Shown here piece by piece: positions 23,022 through 36,300 of a stretch of DNA of 64,000 nt. The notes beneath the pieces were generated by a model. It was given only the letters and a program-made list of their open reading frames with translations. It did not search any database and was not told the DNA's origin. How positions within the stretch are numbered: position 1 is the stretch's first letter; every line of letters starts with the position of its first letter. The DNA lies in the NCBI GenBank assembly GCA_023678885.1, contig CM042972.1, forward strand, positions 13,474,501 through 13,538,500, written 5' to 3'. This stretch comes from Pogostemon cablin. Taxonomy: Eukaryota; Streptophyta; Magnoliopsida; Lamiales; Lamiaceae. The position numbers were made by a program, and so were the translations under genes.

Positions 23022-24453
23022 CTGTCACAACCTTCGGATCTGAGCGAGCCTCTTCCTGGGAAATATGAAATACTCTAGTTTGCTTCCTTCCTTGCATAGG
23101 TGATTGAGTACTAGGGCCGCTTGAGGCATCGGGCACTCTGGTAACTGCAGATCGAGTATCTCTAGGTGTAGAATATGTTAGTTTACCACGAAGCTGACCA
23201 GAACCCTGACTGCTCGTTCCCATAAGCTGAGGACAAGAACTTCGCATATGCCCCGGCTGTCGACACTGAAAACATACTTGAGGAGCCTTACAGGGGCCGT
23301 CATGATATTTTAGGCAATTCTGGCACTTGCGATTTTCACCAACCGATCCCGAGACATTGCTCCCGCCTCTACCAAACTGCTCCCGAGGTTGAGGAAAACT
23401 AATAGATACCGAACTTGGTGCGCCACGCGAAGATCCCACACCCCTATACACCTTCGATGCATTTCCTGGAAATGCGCTCCCTTGCCTTTTCTTTTGAGAT
23501 CGTTCTGCAAGCTTATGTCTCGCCTGAACTAAACCTTCTACCCTCAGGGCTTCTTCTACGAGATCGTCAAGACTCTCGTACTTGTCTCCAGACTTGATGC
23601 GATCTCGAATATTTAAATTAAGACCATCTTCAAATCTCTTGCATAAGTCTCTCGTCGTATATGACTCAGGAGCGAATTCTCGCAATTCCAGAAATTTGCT
23701 TTCGTACTCAACGACCGACATAATGCCTTGAAAGAGGTTGAAGAACTCCTTTCTCTTCTGATCCTTGATGTACTGAGAGAAGTATCGATCTTTGAATCGT
23801 TCTACGAAGATAGCCCATGTAATAGTAACCGAAGATGTCTCTTTTAGATTCTGCCACCATCGTCGTGCATCTGGGCCTAACAACTTGGTCGCAATGACCA
23901 CACGATAACATTCTTCAATCATCAAGGTGTCAAAGGTCTCTGTAATCTCCTTTAACCATGCCCCCGCTTTAGAAGCATCTCTTGCACCGTCAAATTTCGA
24001 AGTCCCCATGTTTTCAACTGCTTTCACCAAATCAGGTATAAAAAGTGCACCTCGAGAAGCAGAACCTCCTAAAGCCATTTCTGGAGTAAAAACTGGTACA
24101 TTAGATGTAGGTCGAATCGATTCATTAGCACGAAGAACCTCTTCAGTGACAGTCGTAGTTGTATGAGCCGTTGTAGGTGGTGGAACACCATGTATTCGAA
24201 TGTAATCATAATACAATTGGTACTGCTCGGGTGTCATCATGTGCTCAACCCGCAACTGGGCCCGTGGTTGCTCTACTTGGGAAACTGGCACCCTATGATC
24301 AGAATTGATAGGGTCCATAACCGTCGGAGGAACGACATGATCAGAAGAAACATGTCCTCGAGGTCCACGAGGAACAGAAGAGAGTAGAGGACTCGGAGGA
24401 TCACGAGGAGCGTGTCCTCGACCTCGACCTCGACCTCGAACTGGAGGTGCCAT
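23011..24453 (-). CDS. gag: Gag polyprotein (capsid and nucleocapsid) of the retrotransposon
   Basis: A 480-residue protein that should assemble the cytoplasmic particle in which the element's RNA is packaged and copied. The N-terminus is rich in Arg-Gly repeats (about 6-13) and Pro. The retrotransposon Gag domain spans about 165-285 and includes the WW at 199-200 and the ERFKDRYF motif at 218-225. A zinc knuckle of the form CX2CX4HX4C is at 394-407, preceded by a partial Cys cluster at 377-388, as in other plant gypsy elements. The ATG at 24453 has A at -3 and G at +4 and is the first in the frame after the primer site. The frame stops at 23011, right after the conserved Val-Val-Thr-Gly that normally leads into protease. 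This suggests that the stop lies in an intron or marks an added segment. I saw no internal stop or frameshift. Confidence 0.93.
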   Translation of the reverse strand: MAPPVRGRGRGRGHAPRDPPSPLLSSVPRGPRGHVSSDHVVPPTVMDPINSDHRVPVSQVEQPRAQLRVEHMMTPEQYQLYYDYIRIHGVPPPTTAHTTTTVTEEVLRANESIRPTSNVPVFTPEMALGGSASRGALFIPDLVKAVENMGTSKFDGARDASKAGAWLKEITETFDTLMIEECYRVVIATKLLGPDARRWWQNLKETSSVTITWAIFVERFKDRYFSQYIKDQKRKEFFNLFQGIMSVVEYESKFLELREFAPESYTTRDLCKRFEDGLNLNIRDRIKSGDKYESLDDLVEEALRVEGLVQARHKLAERSQKKRQGSAFPGNASKVYRGVGSSRGAPSSVSISFPQPREQFGRGGSNVSGSVGENRKCQNCLKYHDGPCKAPQVCFQCRQPGHMRSSCPQLMGTSSQGSGQLRGKLTYSTPRDTRSAVTRVPDASSGPSTQSPMQGRKQTRVFHISQEEARSDPKVVTGNL

Positions 24454-24576
24454 AATGACTGAAAGGAAGAAAGGAAAGAAAATGCAAGGTCAACGTCAAG
24501 GCAATACGATACCTTAGGATGACATAGAAACAAAGTTGGACTCATTAGCTTGACACAAAAAGAATGAGAATCATAA
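24454..24576 (-). other. Leader between primer site and gag
   Basis: An untranslated stretch of about 120 bp. Nothing clear is seen in it beyond its A/T-rich character. Packaging and dimerisation signals normally lie here but cannot be recognised by eye. Confidence 0.6.
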
Positions 24577-24594
24577 AACCAGGCTCTGATACCA
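24577..24594 (-). other. Primer-binding site for initiator-Met tRNA
   Basis: On the minus strand this reads TGGTATCAGAGCCTGGTT, complementary to the 3' end of plant initiator methionine tRNA, with one mismatch at the 14th base by my memory of that tRNA. It lies 7 bp inside the 5' LTR end, where minus-strand reverse transcription would start. Confidence 0.92.
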
Positions 24595-24601
24595 AGAAAG
24601 T

Positions 24602-26903
24602 TGTCACGCCCCGACCCCAGACAAAGCGCGACAACCGCCACGTTAACCATAAATTTCACAGAATGGGTGCACTCCACTCCACAAAGTTTATAGAAAACGT
24701 AAGGCTTGCTATCAAGTACCTGTAGAACTGAACAACTGATAACAACGGGTACAACCCGAGGACATCATCTCATAAAGTATCAACAAGGATTTATAAAGGT
24801 ACAAAATTCAACGGTGTAACTTAGTTTAAAGAAAATATACATGAACGATATAACATCGCGAAGGTACAAAAAGAACATCAAGGGGGTCACCAAATATAAA
24901 CTATACAATCTCGCCAATGAATCCGTCAATTTACATAAAAGAGAAAGTACCCAAAACACGGATTGGATGATGTGCAAACGATAGGCAAACCTCCAACCAA
25001 AATGATATCAACAGCCTGAAAAGGAAAGAATGATGGGGGGTGAGCAAAACCACTAGCTCAGTGAGGTGATAAGCCGGTCACCCCGACCCTTATACGAAGC
25101 ATGTACTCCCACTCGCGGTTCATAACATAAAATCCCACAATTCGTCCCACAATAATTATTCTCACTCAGTGTACATATTAATGAAAATAAAAACCTTAGT
25201 GCACATTTATGAATAACACAATTAGTTCAAACAACATGTTATCACATAAAAGACGCGTGGGTAGTCAATATCCTCCTCGAACTGAGCTCTCCGTCGAGAG
25301 ACAGTCCAAGCCCGTCACCGTTACTCTAGATAAAATGCACATTAATATTCTTTCTCAATACGCCAAGTGCTAAAGTCTACAATTCAATATCGACGTGAAT
25401 ACTTGAAATGATCAAACATATAAACATATATGACATGCATGTCCCACACCGGTGACGTTGACTGAGCCTATAATAGACTAATCCATCTAACGATCACCTT
25501 CCAGAGTATCAGTATTTGGCAAATGGACAGGTGCCCCGTTAGATCTAACTCACCCAGGTTTGCCAATCACGGGCAACTTGGTTGTCACTCTAACTCACCC
25601 GAACCGCGACAATTCGGGCTACTTAATCAATGTCGCTCCAACTCACCCGAACCGTGACCAATTCGGGCTACTTAACCTTGGTACCAGGCATACATATGCA
25701 TGTGCATCATAAGATAAATAACGACTCAAGTTAGAGTCTTAATTGGCACACAAAAATAACCAGAAATCAATAATACTCATAAAATGGCTAACATGACTCT
25801 AACCAGAGCAATCGAGCCAATCAGGCTCTTTACCACATAACATAATACCAAATAATTTTCTTATCAATTAACTAAAACTAAAATAAATGCACATTTATCG
25901 AGGGTCCACACTTCCCACAAGAGAAGGCGTTCCCGAATTATCAACTCACAAGGAAGTGATTAACTCTCTCCGGAATCTGAAGTCGGTCCCTTGCCCTTCG
26001 TCGATGGTTCTTTACCTAGAAAGGAGATGAGCAATTAAAGACAAATTAAATATAACTAACTATTAGCGTTAACATCCCTTTCATTGCTAAAAACAAATCC
26101 TAATCGAGTTCGAACGAGTCGATATTAAATAAAAATGGCATGTAACTCTTTAACATCAGTTCCCAATCCCATATAACCGTTTCAATACATTAACTAAATG
26201 AAACGATAAAAAAAATAAGTTTGAATTCGACATAAAAATTCTGAAATTTTCCAGCTAGCGGCAGTTTACGAGAAAAATCATAACTAATTGTAGAATAATC
26301 GGATTGAGGCGTTTCAAGTGGCTACGGAAAGCTAACGAGTTCAGCTACGTACAAAAATTAAGTTTGCAAAGTTTCGATGGCAATAGCTATGCCAAAATCA
26401 GTTCGAACAGTCTGCAAATTACCCACATACCAAAAAGAAAAACCCCACAAAATTACAAAATCATGGAAGAAGGAAGCTTAATTCACACACCACTTACCTC
26501 AAAACAACTTAGAAACCACCTAGGATGAGGGTTGTAAGGGAGAATTTGATCAACAAGGGTTTCTCCTCTTCACTCTCTTCTTTCCCCTCTTTAGCTTTTC
26601 TTCTCCCGTTCTTCTCTCTCTTTTTTTTTTAACTTTAGCTTTACTAATTATATCAGGCCATTTAAGTGGGCTGAAACTTTGGGCCACAAAATAAATAAAT
26701 AAATAAGTTTGGGCTTTCTAAAAAAAATTCTAGTTGGGCTAAGATAGGGATGGCCTTTTGGGCCATAAAATAAATAAAAAGGTTTTGGGCTTTCTAAAAT
26801 AAATCTAGTTGGGCTAAGTTAGGGCTGGCCTTTTGGGCCATATAAATAAATAAATAGGTTTTGGGCTTTCTAAAAAAAAATCTAGTTGAACTAAGATATT
26901 ATA
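24602..26903 (-). repeat. 5' long terminal repeat (2302 bp)
   Basis: A near-identical copy of 17138-19441. In element direction it begins TATAATATC at 26903 and ends GGGCGTGACA at 24602, so its termini are TA...CA rather than the canonical TG...CA. It should carry the promoter and transcription start for the element, but I could not place the TATA box or the U3/R/U5 limits with confidence. Differences from the 3' LTR that I noticed are near 24793 (T/A), 25378 (C/T), the poly-T run near 26622 (10 against 12 T), and two near 26779-26794. Confidence 0.95.
26667..26867 (-). promoter_or_regulatory. Cluster of TGGGCY (site II-like) motifs in U3 of the 5' LTR
   Basis: The equivalent interval of the 3' LTR (19205-19405) has nine TGGGCC/TGGGCT motifs in about 200 bp, at 19205, 19218, 19248, 19273, 19297, 19324, 19348, 19372 and 19400. 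The 5' LTR carries the same set about 7462 bp further on. TGGGCY is the plant site II element, known as a binding site for TCP transcription factors in promoters of genes active in dividing cells. The motif cluster is observed; a promoter role here is inferred. Confidence 0.55.
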
Positions 26904-26908
26904 GAAAT
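26904..26908. other. Target-site duplication, right copy
   Basis: GAAAT directly follows the element end TATTATA and leads into ATTAGTC, exactly as in the empty sites of units 1 and 3. Confidence 0.95.
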
Positions 26909-29900
26909 ATTAGTCAAAACGAAGAAATATTGATCGTAACGAGAAAATGATCATAAAAATGAAGGAAATGTGTGCATCGAAACGAAGAAAATATTTATCG
27001 TAATGAAAAAATGAGCATCAAAATGAAGGAAATGTGCATCAAAATGAAGAAAATATTGATCGTAACGAGAAAATGAGAATCAAAATGAAGGAAATGTGCA
27101 TCAAAATGAAGAAAATGTTGATCGTAATGAGAAAATGAGCATCAAAATGAAGGAAATGTGCATCGAAACGAAGAAAATGTTGATCGTAACGAGAAAATGA
27201 GCATCAAAATTAAGGAAATATGCACCAAAACGAAGGAAATGTTCATCGTAACTAGAAAATGAGTATAAAAATGAAGGAAATATGTATCGAAAAGAGGGAA
27301 ATGTTGATCGTAACGAGAAATTTAGCATTAAAATTTAGGGAATATGAGTCGAAATATAGGAAATATTTATCGTAACGAGAAAATGAGCGTCAAAATGAAT
27401 GAAATGTGCATCAAAATAAAGAAAATGTTGATCGTATTGAGAAAATGAGCTTCAAAATGAAGGAAATGTGCATTGAAAAGAAGAAAATATTGATCATAAC
27501 GAGAAAATGAGCATCAAATTGAAGGAAATGTTGATCGTAATAAGAAAATGAGCATCAAAATGAAGGAAATATGCATCGAAACGAAGGAAATATAGATCGA
27601 AATGAGAAAATGAGCATCAGAATGAAGGAAATATTGATCTTAACGAGAAAATGAGTATCAAAATGAAGGAAATATGCATCAAAACAAAGATAATGTTGAT
27701 TGTAACGAGAAAATGAGCATCAAAATAAAGGAAATGACCATCGAAACGAAGAAATTATTGATTGTAACGAGAAAATGAGCATCAAAATGAAGGAAATGTA
27801 CATCAGAACAAAGAAAATGTTGATCGTAACGAACAAATGAGCATCAAAATGAAGGAAATGTGCTTCGAAACGAAGAAAATATTGATTGTAACGAGAAAAT
27901 GAGCATCAAAATGAAGAAAATATGCACCGAAACAAAATAAAATGTTGATCGTAACAAAAAAATGAGCATAAAAATGAAGGAAATATGCATCAAAAAGAGG
28001 GAAATGTTGATCGTAACGAGAAATTTTGCATTAAAATGAAAGAAATATTAGTCGAAATTACGGAAATATTGATCGTAACGAGAAAATAAGCATCACAATG
28101 AAGGAAATGTGCATTGAAATGAAGAAAATGTTGATGTAACGAGAAAATAAACATCAAAATGAAGGAAATGTGCATCGAAACAAAGAAAATATTGATCGTA
28201 ACAAGAAAATGAGCATCAAAATGAAGGAAATGTGCATCAAAACGAAGAAAATATTGATCATAACGAGAAAATGAGCATCAAAATGAAGGAAATGTGCATC
28301 GAAACGAAGAAAATGTTGATCGTAACGAGAAAATGAGCATCAAAATGAAGGAAATGTGCATTTGATCGTAACGAGAAAATGACCATAAGAATGAAGGAAA
28401 TGACCATCGAAACGAAGAAAATATTGATCGTAACGAGAAAATGATCATCAAAATGAATGAAAGGACCATCGAAACCAAGTAAATGTTGATCGTAATGAAC
28501 AAATGAGCATCAAAATGAAAGAAATATGAATCGAAATGAAGGAAATATAAATCATAACAAGAAAATGAGTATCAGAATGAAGGAAATGAGCATCGAACCG
28601 AAGAAAATATTGATTGTAACGAGAAAATGAGCATCAAAATGAAGGAAATGTGCATCATAACGAAGAAAATGTTGATCGTAACGAGAAAATGAGCATCAAA
28701 ATGAAGGAAATATGCATCGAAACAAAGGAAATGCTGATCGTAACTAGAAAATGTGCATAAAAATTAAAGAAATATGCATCGAAATGAGGGAAATGTTGAT
28801 CGTAACGAAAAATTTAGCATCAAAATGAAGGAAATATTAGTCGAAATGAAGAAAATATTGATCATAACGAGAAAATGAGCATCAAAATGAAGGAATGTGC
28901 ACCGAAACGAAGAAAATGTTGATCGTAATGAGAAAATGAGCATCAAAATGTAGGAAATGTGCATTGAAACGAAGAAAATTTTTATCGTAACGAGAAAATG
29001 AACATCAAAATAAAGGAAATTGCATCGAAACGAAGGAAATATTGATCGTAACGAGAAAATGAGCATCAAAATGAAGGAAAGTGCATTGAAACGAAGGAAA
29101 TATTGATTGTAACGAGAAAAGGATCATCGAAATGAAGGAAATATTGATCGTAATCAGAAAATGAGGATCAAAATGAAGGAAATATGCATCGAAACGAAGG
29201 AAATGTATATCGTAACGAGAAAATGAGCATCAGAATGAAGGAAATATTGATCTTAACGAGAAAATAAGCATCAAAATAAAGGAAATATGCATCAAAACGA
29301 AGATAATGTTGATTGTAACGAGAAAATTAGCATCAAAATGTAGGAAATGACCATCGAAACGAAGAAAATATTGATCGTAACGAGAAAATGAGCATCAAAA
29401 TGAAGGAAATGTACATCAGAACAAAGAAAATGTTGATAGTAACGAACAAATGAGCATCAAAATGAAGGAAATGTGCTTCGAAACGAAGAAAATATTGATT
29501 GTAACGAGAAAATGAGCATCAAAATGAAGAAAATATGCACCGAAACAAAATAAAATGTTGATCGTAACAAAAAATGAGCATAAAAATGAAGGAAATATGC
29601 ATCAAAAAGAGGGAAATGTTGATCGTAACGAGAAATTTTGCATTAAAATGAAAGAAATATTAGTCAAAATTAAGGAAATATTTATCGTAACGAGAAAATA
29701 AGCATCACAATGAAGGAAATGTGCATTGAAATGAAGAAAATGTTGATGTAACGAGAAAATAAACATCAAAATGAAGGAAATGTGCATCGAAACAAAGAAA
29801 ATATTGATCGTAACAAGAAAATGAGCATCAAAATGAAGGAAATGTGCATCAAAACGAAGAAAATATTGATCATAACGAGAAAATGAGCATCAAAATGAAG

Positions 29901-30332
29901 GAAATGTGCATCGAAACGAAGAAAATGTTGATCGTAACGAGAAAATGAGCATCAAAATGAAGGAAAAGTGCATCGAAACGAAGGAAATATTGATCGTAAT
30001 GAGAAAATAATCATCAAAACGAAGGAAATATGTATCAAAACGAAGGAAATGTTTATCGTAATGTGAAAATGAGCATCAAAATGAAGGAAATATGAATCGT
30101 AACGAAGGAAATGTAGATCGTAACGATAAAATAATCATCAGAATAAAGGAAATACTGATCTTAACGAGAAAATAAGCATCAAAATGAAGAAAATATGCAT
30201 CAAAACGAACATAATGTTGATCGTAACGAGAAAATGAGCATCAAAATGAAGGAAATGAGCATCGAAACAAAGAAAATATTGAGCGTAACGAGAAAATGAG
30301 CATCAAAATGAAGGAAATGTGCATCAAAATGA

Positions 30333-33300
30333 AGAAAATATTGATCGTAACGAGAAAATGAGCATCAAAATGAAGGAAATACGCATCATAACGAAGAAAA
30401 TATAGATCGTAACGAACAAATGAGCATCAAAATAAAGGAAATGTGCATCGAAACGAAGAAAATATTGATCGTAACGAGAAAATGAGCATAAAAATGAAGG
30501 AAATATACACCTAAACAAAGGAAATGTTGATCGTAACTATAAAATGAGCATAAAAATGAAGGAAATATGCATCGAAAAGAGGGAAATGTTGATCATAACA
30601 AGAAATTTAGAATTAAAATGAATGAAATATTAATTGAAACGAAGGAAATATTGATCATAACGAGAAATTGAGCATCAAAATGAAGGAAATATGCATCAAA
30701 ACGAAGAAAGTGTTGATAGTAACGATAAAATGAGCATCAAAATGAAGGAAATGTGCATCGAAACGAAGAAAATATTGATCGTAACGAGAAAAAGAGCATC
30801 AAAATGAAGGAAATGTGTATCGAAATGTAGGAAATTTGCATCAAAATGAAGAAATGTGTATAGAAACGAAGAAAATGTTCGTAACGAGAAAATGAGCATC
30901 AAAATGAAGGAAAAGTGCTTCGAAAAGAAGAAAATGTTGATCGTAATGATAAAATGAGCATCAAAATGAAGGAAAAATGCATCGAACCGAAGGAAATATT
31001 GATCGTAATGAGAAAATGAGCATCAAAATAAAGGAAATGTTGGTCGTTACAAGAAAATGTGCTTCAAAATAAAAGAAATTTGCATCAAAATAAAGGAAAT
31101 ATTGATCGTAAAGAGAAAATGAGCATCAAAATGAAGGAAATATGCATCAAAACAAAGATAATGTTGATCATAACGAGAAAATGAGCATCAAAATGAATGA
31201 AATATGCATCGAAATGAAGAAAATATAGATCGTAACGAAAAAATGAGCATAAAAATGAAGTAAATATGCATCGAAAAGAGGAAAATGTTGATCGTAACAA
31301 GAAATTTAGCATTAAAATGAAGGAAATATTAGTCGAAAAGAAGGAAATATTGATCATAATGAGAAAATGAGCATCAAAATGAAGGAAATATGCATCGAAA
31401 CGAGAAAATTTTGATTGTAACAAGAAAATGAGCGTCAAATTGAAGGAAATGTGCATCGAAACGAAGAAAATGTTGATCGTAATGAGAAAATGAGCATTAA
31501 ATGAAGGAAATGTGTATCGAAACAAAGAAAATGTTCGTAACTAGAAAATGAGCATCAAAATGATGGAAAAGTGCATCGAAACGAAGGAAATATTGATCGT
31601 AACGAGAAAATGATCATCAAAATGAAGGAAATATGTGTCAAAACGAAGGAAATGTTGTTCGTTACGAGAATATGAGCATCAAAATGAAAGAAATATGAAT
31701 CGAAATGAAGGAAATGTAGATCGTAACGAGAAAATGAGCATCAGAATTAAGGAAATGACCATGGAAACGAAGAAAATATTGATCGTAACGAGAAAATGAT
31801 CATCAAAATGATGGAAAGGACCATCGAAACCAAGGAAATGTTTATCGTAACGAACAAATGAGCATCAAAATGAAGGAAATGAGCATCAGAACAAAGAAAA
31901 TGTTGATCGTAACGAACAAATGAGCATCAAAATGAAGAAATGTACATCGAAACGAAGAAAATGTTGATCGTAACGAGAAAATGAGCATTAAAATGAAGGA
32001 AAAATGCATCGAACCGAAGGAAATATTGATCGTAACGAACAAATGAGCATCAAAATGAAGGAAATGTGCATCAGAACAAAGAAAATGTTGATTGTAATGA
32101 ACAAATGAGCATCAAAATGAAGGAAATGTGCATCGAAACGAAGAAAATATAGATCGTAACGAGAAAATAGCATCAAAATGAAGTAAATATGCATCGAAAA
32201 GAGGGAAATGTTGATCGTAACAAGAAATTTAGGATTAAAATGATGGAAATATTAGTCGAAACAAAGAAAATATTGATCGTAATGAGAAAATGAGCATCAA
32301 AATGAAGGAAATGTGCATCGAAACGAAGAAAATGTTGATCGTAACAAGAAAATGAGCATCAAAATGAAGGAAATGTGCATTTGATCGTAACGAGAAAATG
32401 ACCATCAGAATGAAGGAAATGACCATCGAAACGAAGAAAATATTGATCGTAACGAGAAAATGATCATCAAAATGAATGAAAGGACCATCGAAACCAAGTA
32501 AATGTTGATCGTAATGAACAAATGAGCATCAAAATGAAAGAAATATGAATCGAAATGAAGGAAATATAGATCGTAACAAGAAAATGAGCATCAGAATGAA
32601 GGAAATGAGCATCGAACCGAAGAAAATATTGATCGTAACGAGAAAATGAGCATCAAAATGAAGGAAATGTGCATCATAACGAAGAAAATGTTGATCGTAA
32701 CGAGAAAATGAGCATCAAAATGAAGGAAATATGCATCGAAACAAAGGAAATGCTGATCGTAACTAGAAAATGTGCATAAAAATGAAGGAAATATGCATCG
32801 AAATGAGGGAAATGTTGATCGTAACAAAAAATTTAGCATCAAAATGAAGGAAATATTAGTCGAAATGAAGAAAATATTGACCATAACGAGAAAATGAGCA
32901 TCAAAATGAAGGAATGTGCACCGAAACGAAGAAAATGTTGATCGTAATGAGAAAATGAGCATCAAAATGTAGGAAATGTGCATTGAAACGAAGAAAATTT
33001 TTATCGTAACACGAAAATGAGCATCAAAATAAAGGAAATGTGCATTTGATCGTAACGAGAAAATGACCATCAGAATGAAGGAAATGACCATCGAAACGAA
33101 GAAAATATTGATCGTAACGAGAAAATGATTATCAAAATGAATGAAAGGACCATCGAAACCAAGGAAATGTTGATCGTAATGAACAAATGAGCATCAAAAT
33201 GAAAGAAATATGAATCGAAATGAAGGAAATATAAATCATAACAAGAAAATGAGCATCAGAATGAAGGAAATGAGCATCGAACCGAAGAAAATATTGATTG

Positions 33301-36300
33301 TAACGAGAAAATGAGCATCAAAATGAAAGAAATGTGCATCATAACGAAGAAAATGTTGATCATAACGAGAAAATGAGCATCAAAATGAAGGAAATATGCA
33401 TCGAAACAAAGGAAATGCTGATCGTAACTAGAAAATGTGCATAAAAATGAAGGAAATATGCATCGAAATGAGGGAAATGTTGATCGTAACGAAAAATTTA
33501 GCATCAAAATGAAGGAAATATTAGTCTAATTGAAGAAAATATTGATCATAACGAGAAAATGTGCATCAAAATGAAGGAATGTGCACCGAAACGAAGAAAA
33601 TGTTGATCGTAATGAGAAAATGAGCATCAAAATGTAGGAAATGTGCATTGAAACGAAGAAAATTTTTATCGTAACGAGAAAATGAACATCAAAATAAAGG
33701 AAATTGCATCGAAACGAAGGAAATATTGATCGTAACGAGAAAATGAGCATCAAAATGAAGGAAAGTGCATTGAAACGAAGGAAATATTGATCGTAACGAG
33801 AAAAGGATCATGGAAATGAAGGAAATGTTGATCGTAATCAGAAAATGAGGATCAAAATGAAGGAAATATGCATCGAAACGAAGGAAATGTATATCGTAAC
33901 GAGAAAATGAGCATCAGAATGAAGGAAATATTGATCTTAACGATAAAATAAGCATCAAAATAAAGGAAATATGCATCAAAACGAAGATAATGTTGATTGT
34001 AACGAGAAAATTAGCATCAAAATGTAGGAAATGACCATCGAAACGAAGAAAATATTGATCGTAACGAGAAAATGAGCATCAAAATGAAGGAAATGTACAT
34101 CAGAACAAAGAAAATGTTGATAGTAACGAACAAATGAGCATCAAAATGAAGGAAATGTGCATCGAAACGAAGAAAATGTTAATTTCAACGAGAAAATGAG
34201 CATAAAAAATGAAGGAAATATGCACCGAAACAAAATAAAATGTTGATCGTAACTAGAAAATGAGCATAAAAATGAAGGAAATATGCACCGAAAAGAGGGA
34301 AATATTGATTGTAAAGAGAAATTTAGCATTAAAATGAAGGAAATATTAGTCGAAATGAAGGAAATATTGATCGTAACGAGAAAATGAGCATCAAAATGAA
34401 GGAAATGTGCATCGAAACGAAGAAAATGTTGATCGTAACGAGAAAATGAGCATCAAAATGAAGGAAAGGTGCATCGAAACTAAGAAAATATTGATCGTAA
34501 CTAGAAAATGATCATCAAAATGAAGGAAATATGAATCAAAACTAAGGAAATGTAGATCGTAACGGGAAAATGAGCATTTGAATGAAGGAAATACTGATCG
34601 TAACGAGAGACTGAGCATCAAAATGAAGGAAATATTCATCAAAACGAAGATAATGTTGATCGTAACGAGAAAATGAGCATCAAAATGATGGAAATGATCA
34701 TCGAAACAAAGAAAATATTGATCGTAACGAGAAAATGAGCATCAAAATGAATGAAATGTGTATCGAATCAAGAAAATGTTGATCGTAACGAGAAAATAAA
34801 CATCAAAATGAAGGAAATATACACCGAAATGAAGGAAATATTGATCGTAACTAGAAAATGAGCATAAAAATGAAGGAAATATGCATCGAAAAGAGGGAAA
34901 TGTTGATCTTAATGAGAAATTTAGCTCTAAAATGAAGGAAATATTAGTCAAAACGAAGAAATATTGATTGTAACGAGAAAATGATCAAAAAAATGAAGGA
35001 AATGTGTGCATCGAAACGAAGAAAATATTTATCGTAATGAAAAAATGAGCATCAAAATGAAGGAAATGTGCATCAAAATGAAGAAAATATTGATCGTAAC
35101 GAGAAAATGAGAATCAAAATGAAGGAAATGTGCATAAAAATGAAGAAAATGTTGATCGTAATGAGAAAATGAGCATCAAAATGAAGGAAATGTGCATCGA
35201 AACGAAGAAAATGTTGATCGTAACGAGAAAATGAGCATCAAAATTAAGGAAATATGCACCAAAACGAAGGAAATGTTCATCGTAACTAGAAAATGAGTAT
35301 AAAAATGAAGAAAATATGTATCGAAAAGAGGTAAATGTTGATCGTAACGAGAAATTTAGCATTAAAATTTAGAGAATATGAGTCGAAATATAGGAAATAT
35401 TTATCGTAACGTGAAAATGAGCGTCAAAATGAATGAAATGTGCATCAAAATAAAGAAAATGTTGATCGTATTGAGAAAATGAGCTTCAAAATGAAGGAAA
35501 TGTGCATTGAAAAGAAGAAAATATTGATCATAACGAGAAAATGAGCATCAAATTGAAGGAAATGTTGATCGTAATAAGAAAATGAGCATCAAAATGAAGG
35601 AAATATGCATCGAAACGAAGGAAATATAGATCGAAATGAGAATATGAGCATCAGAATGAAGGAAATATTGATCTTAACGAGAAAATGAAATATGAGCATT
35701 AGAATGAAGGAAATATTGATCTTAACGAGAAAATGAGTATCAAAATGAAGAAATATGCATCAAAACAAAGATAATGTTGATTGTAACGAGAAAATGAGCA
35801 TCAAAATGAAGGAAATGACCATCGAAACGAAGAAATTATTGATTGTAACAAAAAAATGAGCATCAAAATGAAGGAAATGTGCATCAGAACAAAGAAAATG
35901 TTGATCGTAACGAACAAATGAGCATCAAAATGAAGGAAATGTGCTTCGAAACGAAGAAAATATTGATTGTAACGAGAAAATGAGCATCAAAATGAAGAAA
36001 ATATGCACCGAAATGAAATGTTAATCGTAACAAAAAAATGAGCATAAAAATGAAGGAAATATGCATCAAAAAGAGGGAAATGTTGATCGTAACGAGAAAT
36101 TTTGCATTAAAATGAACGAAATATTAGTCGAAATTAAGGAAATATTGATCGTAACGAGAAAATAAGCATCACAATGAAGGAAATGTGCATTGAAACGAAG
36201 AAAATGTTGATGTAACGAGAAAATAAACATCAAAATGAAGGAAATGTGCATCGAAACAAAGAAAATATTGATCGTAACAAGAAAATGAGCATCAAAATGA

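Larger units (their letters stand above)
17138..26903 (-). mobile_element. Complete Ty3/gypsy LTR retrotransposon, chromovirus, Tekay/Del-like
   Basis: The element is 9766 bp and lies on the minus strand. In its own direction it reads 5' LTR, PBS, gag, 140-bp gap, pol (protease-RT-RNase H-integrase-chromodomain), PPT and 3' LTR, with a 5-bp target duplication outside. Both reading frames are uninterrupted and every catalytic residue expected in RT, RNase H and integrase is present. The LTRs are nearly identical: I spotted four substitutions and a 2-bp poly-T length change over 2.3 kb. This suggests a recent and possibly still mobile copy. The pol order with integrase last makes it Ty3/gypsy. 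The C-terminal chromodomain, the very long LTRs and the iMet primer site suggest the Tekay/Del lineage; that lineage call is from memory of the family and not from a tree. Confidence 0.96.
12528..30332 (+). repeat. About 8-kb satellite segmental repeat, unit 2 (split by retroelement)
   Basis: Unit 2 consists of 12528-17137 and 26904-30332, with the retroelement between. Removing the element and one target duplication leaves 8034 bp, which is 62 bp more than unit 1. The left half matches unit 1 at an offset of 7972. The right half matches 9161-12527 at offsets of 17743 and then 17805, the step being the one-monomer difference. The two halves are collinear with unit 1, so the insertion caused no other rearrangement. 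Confidence 0.9.
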
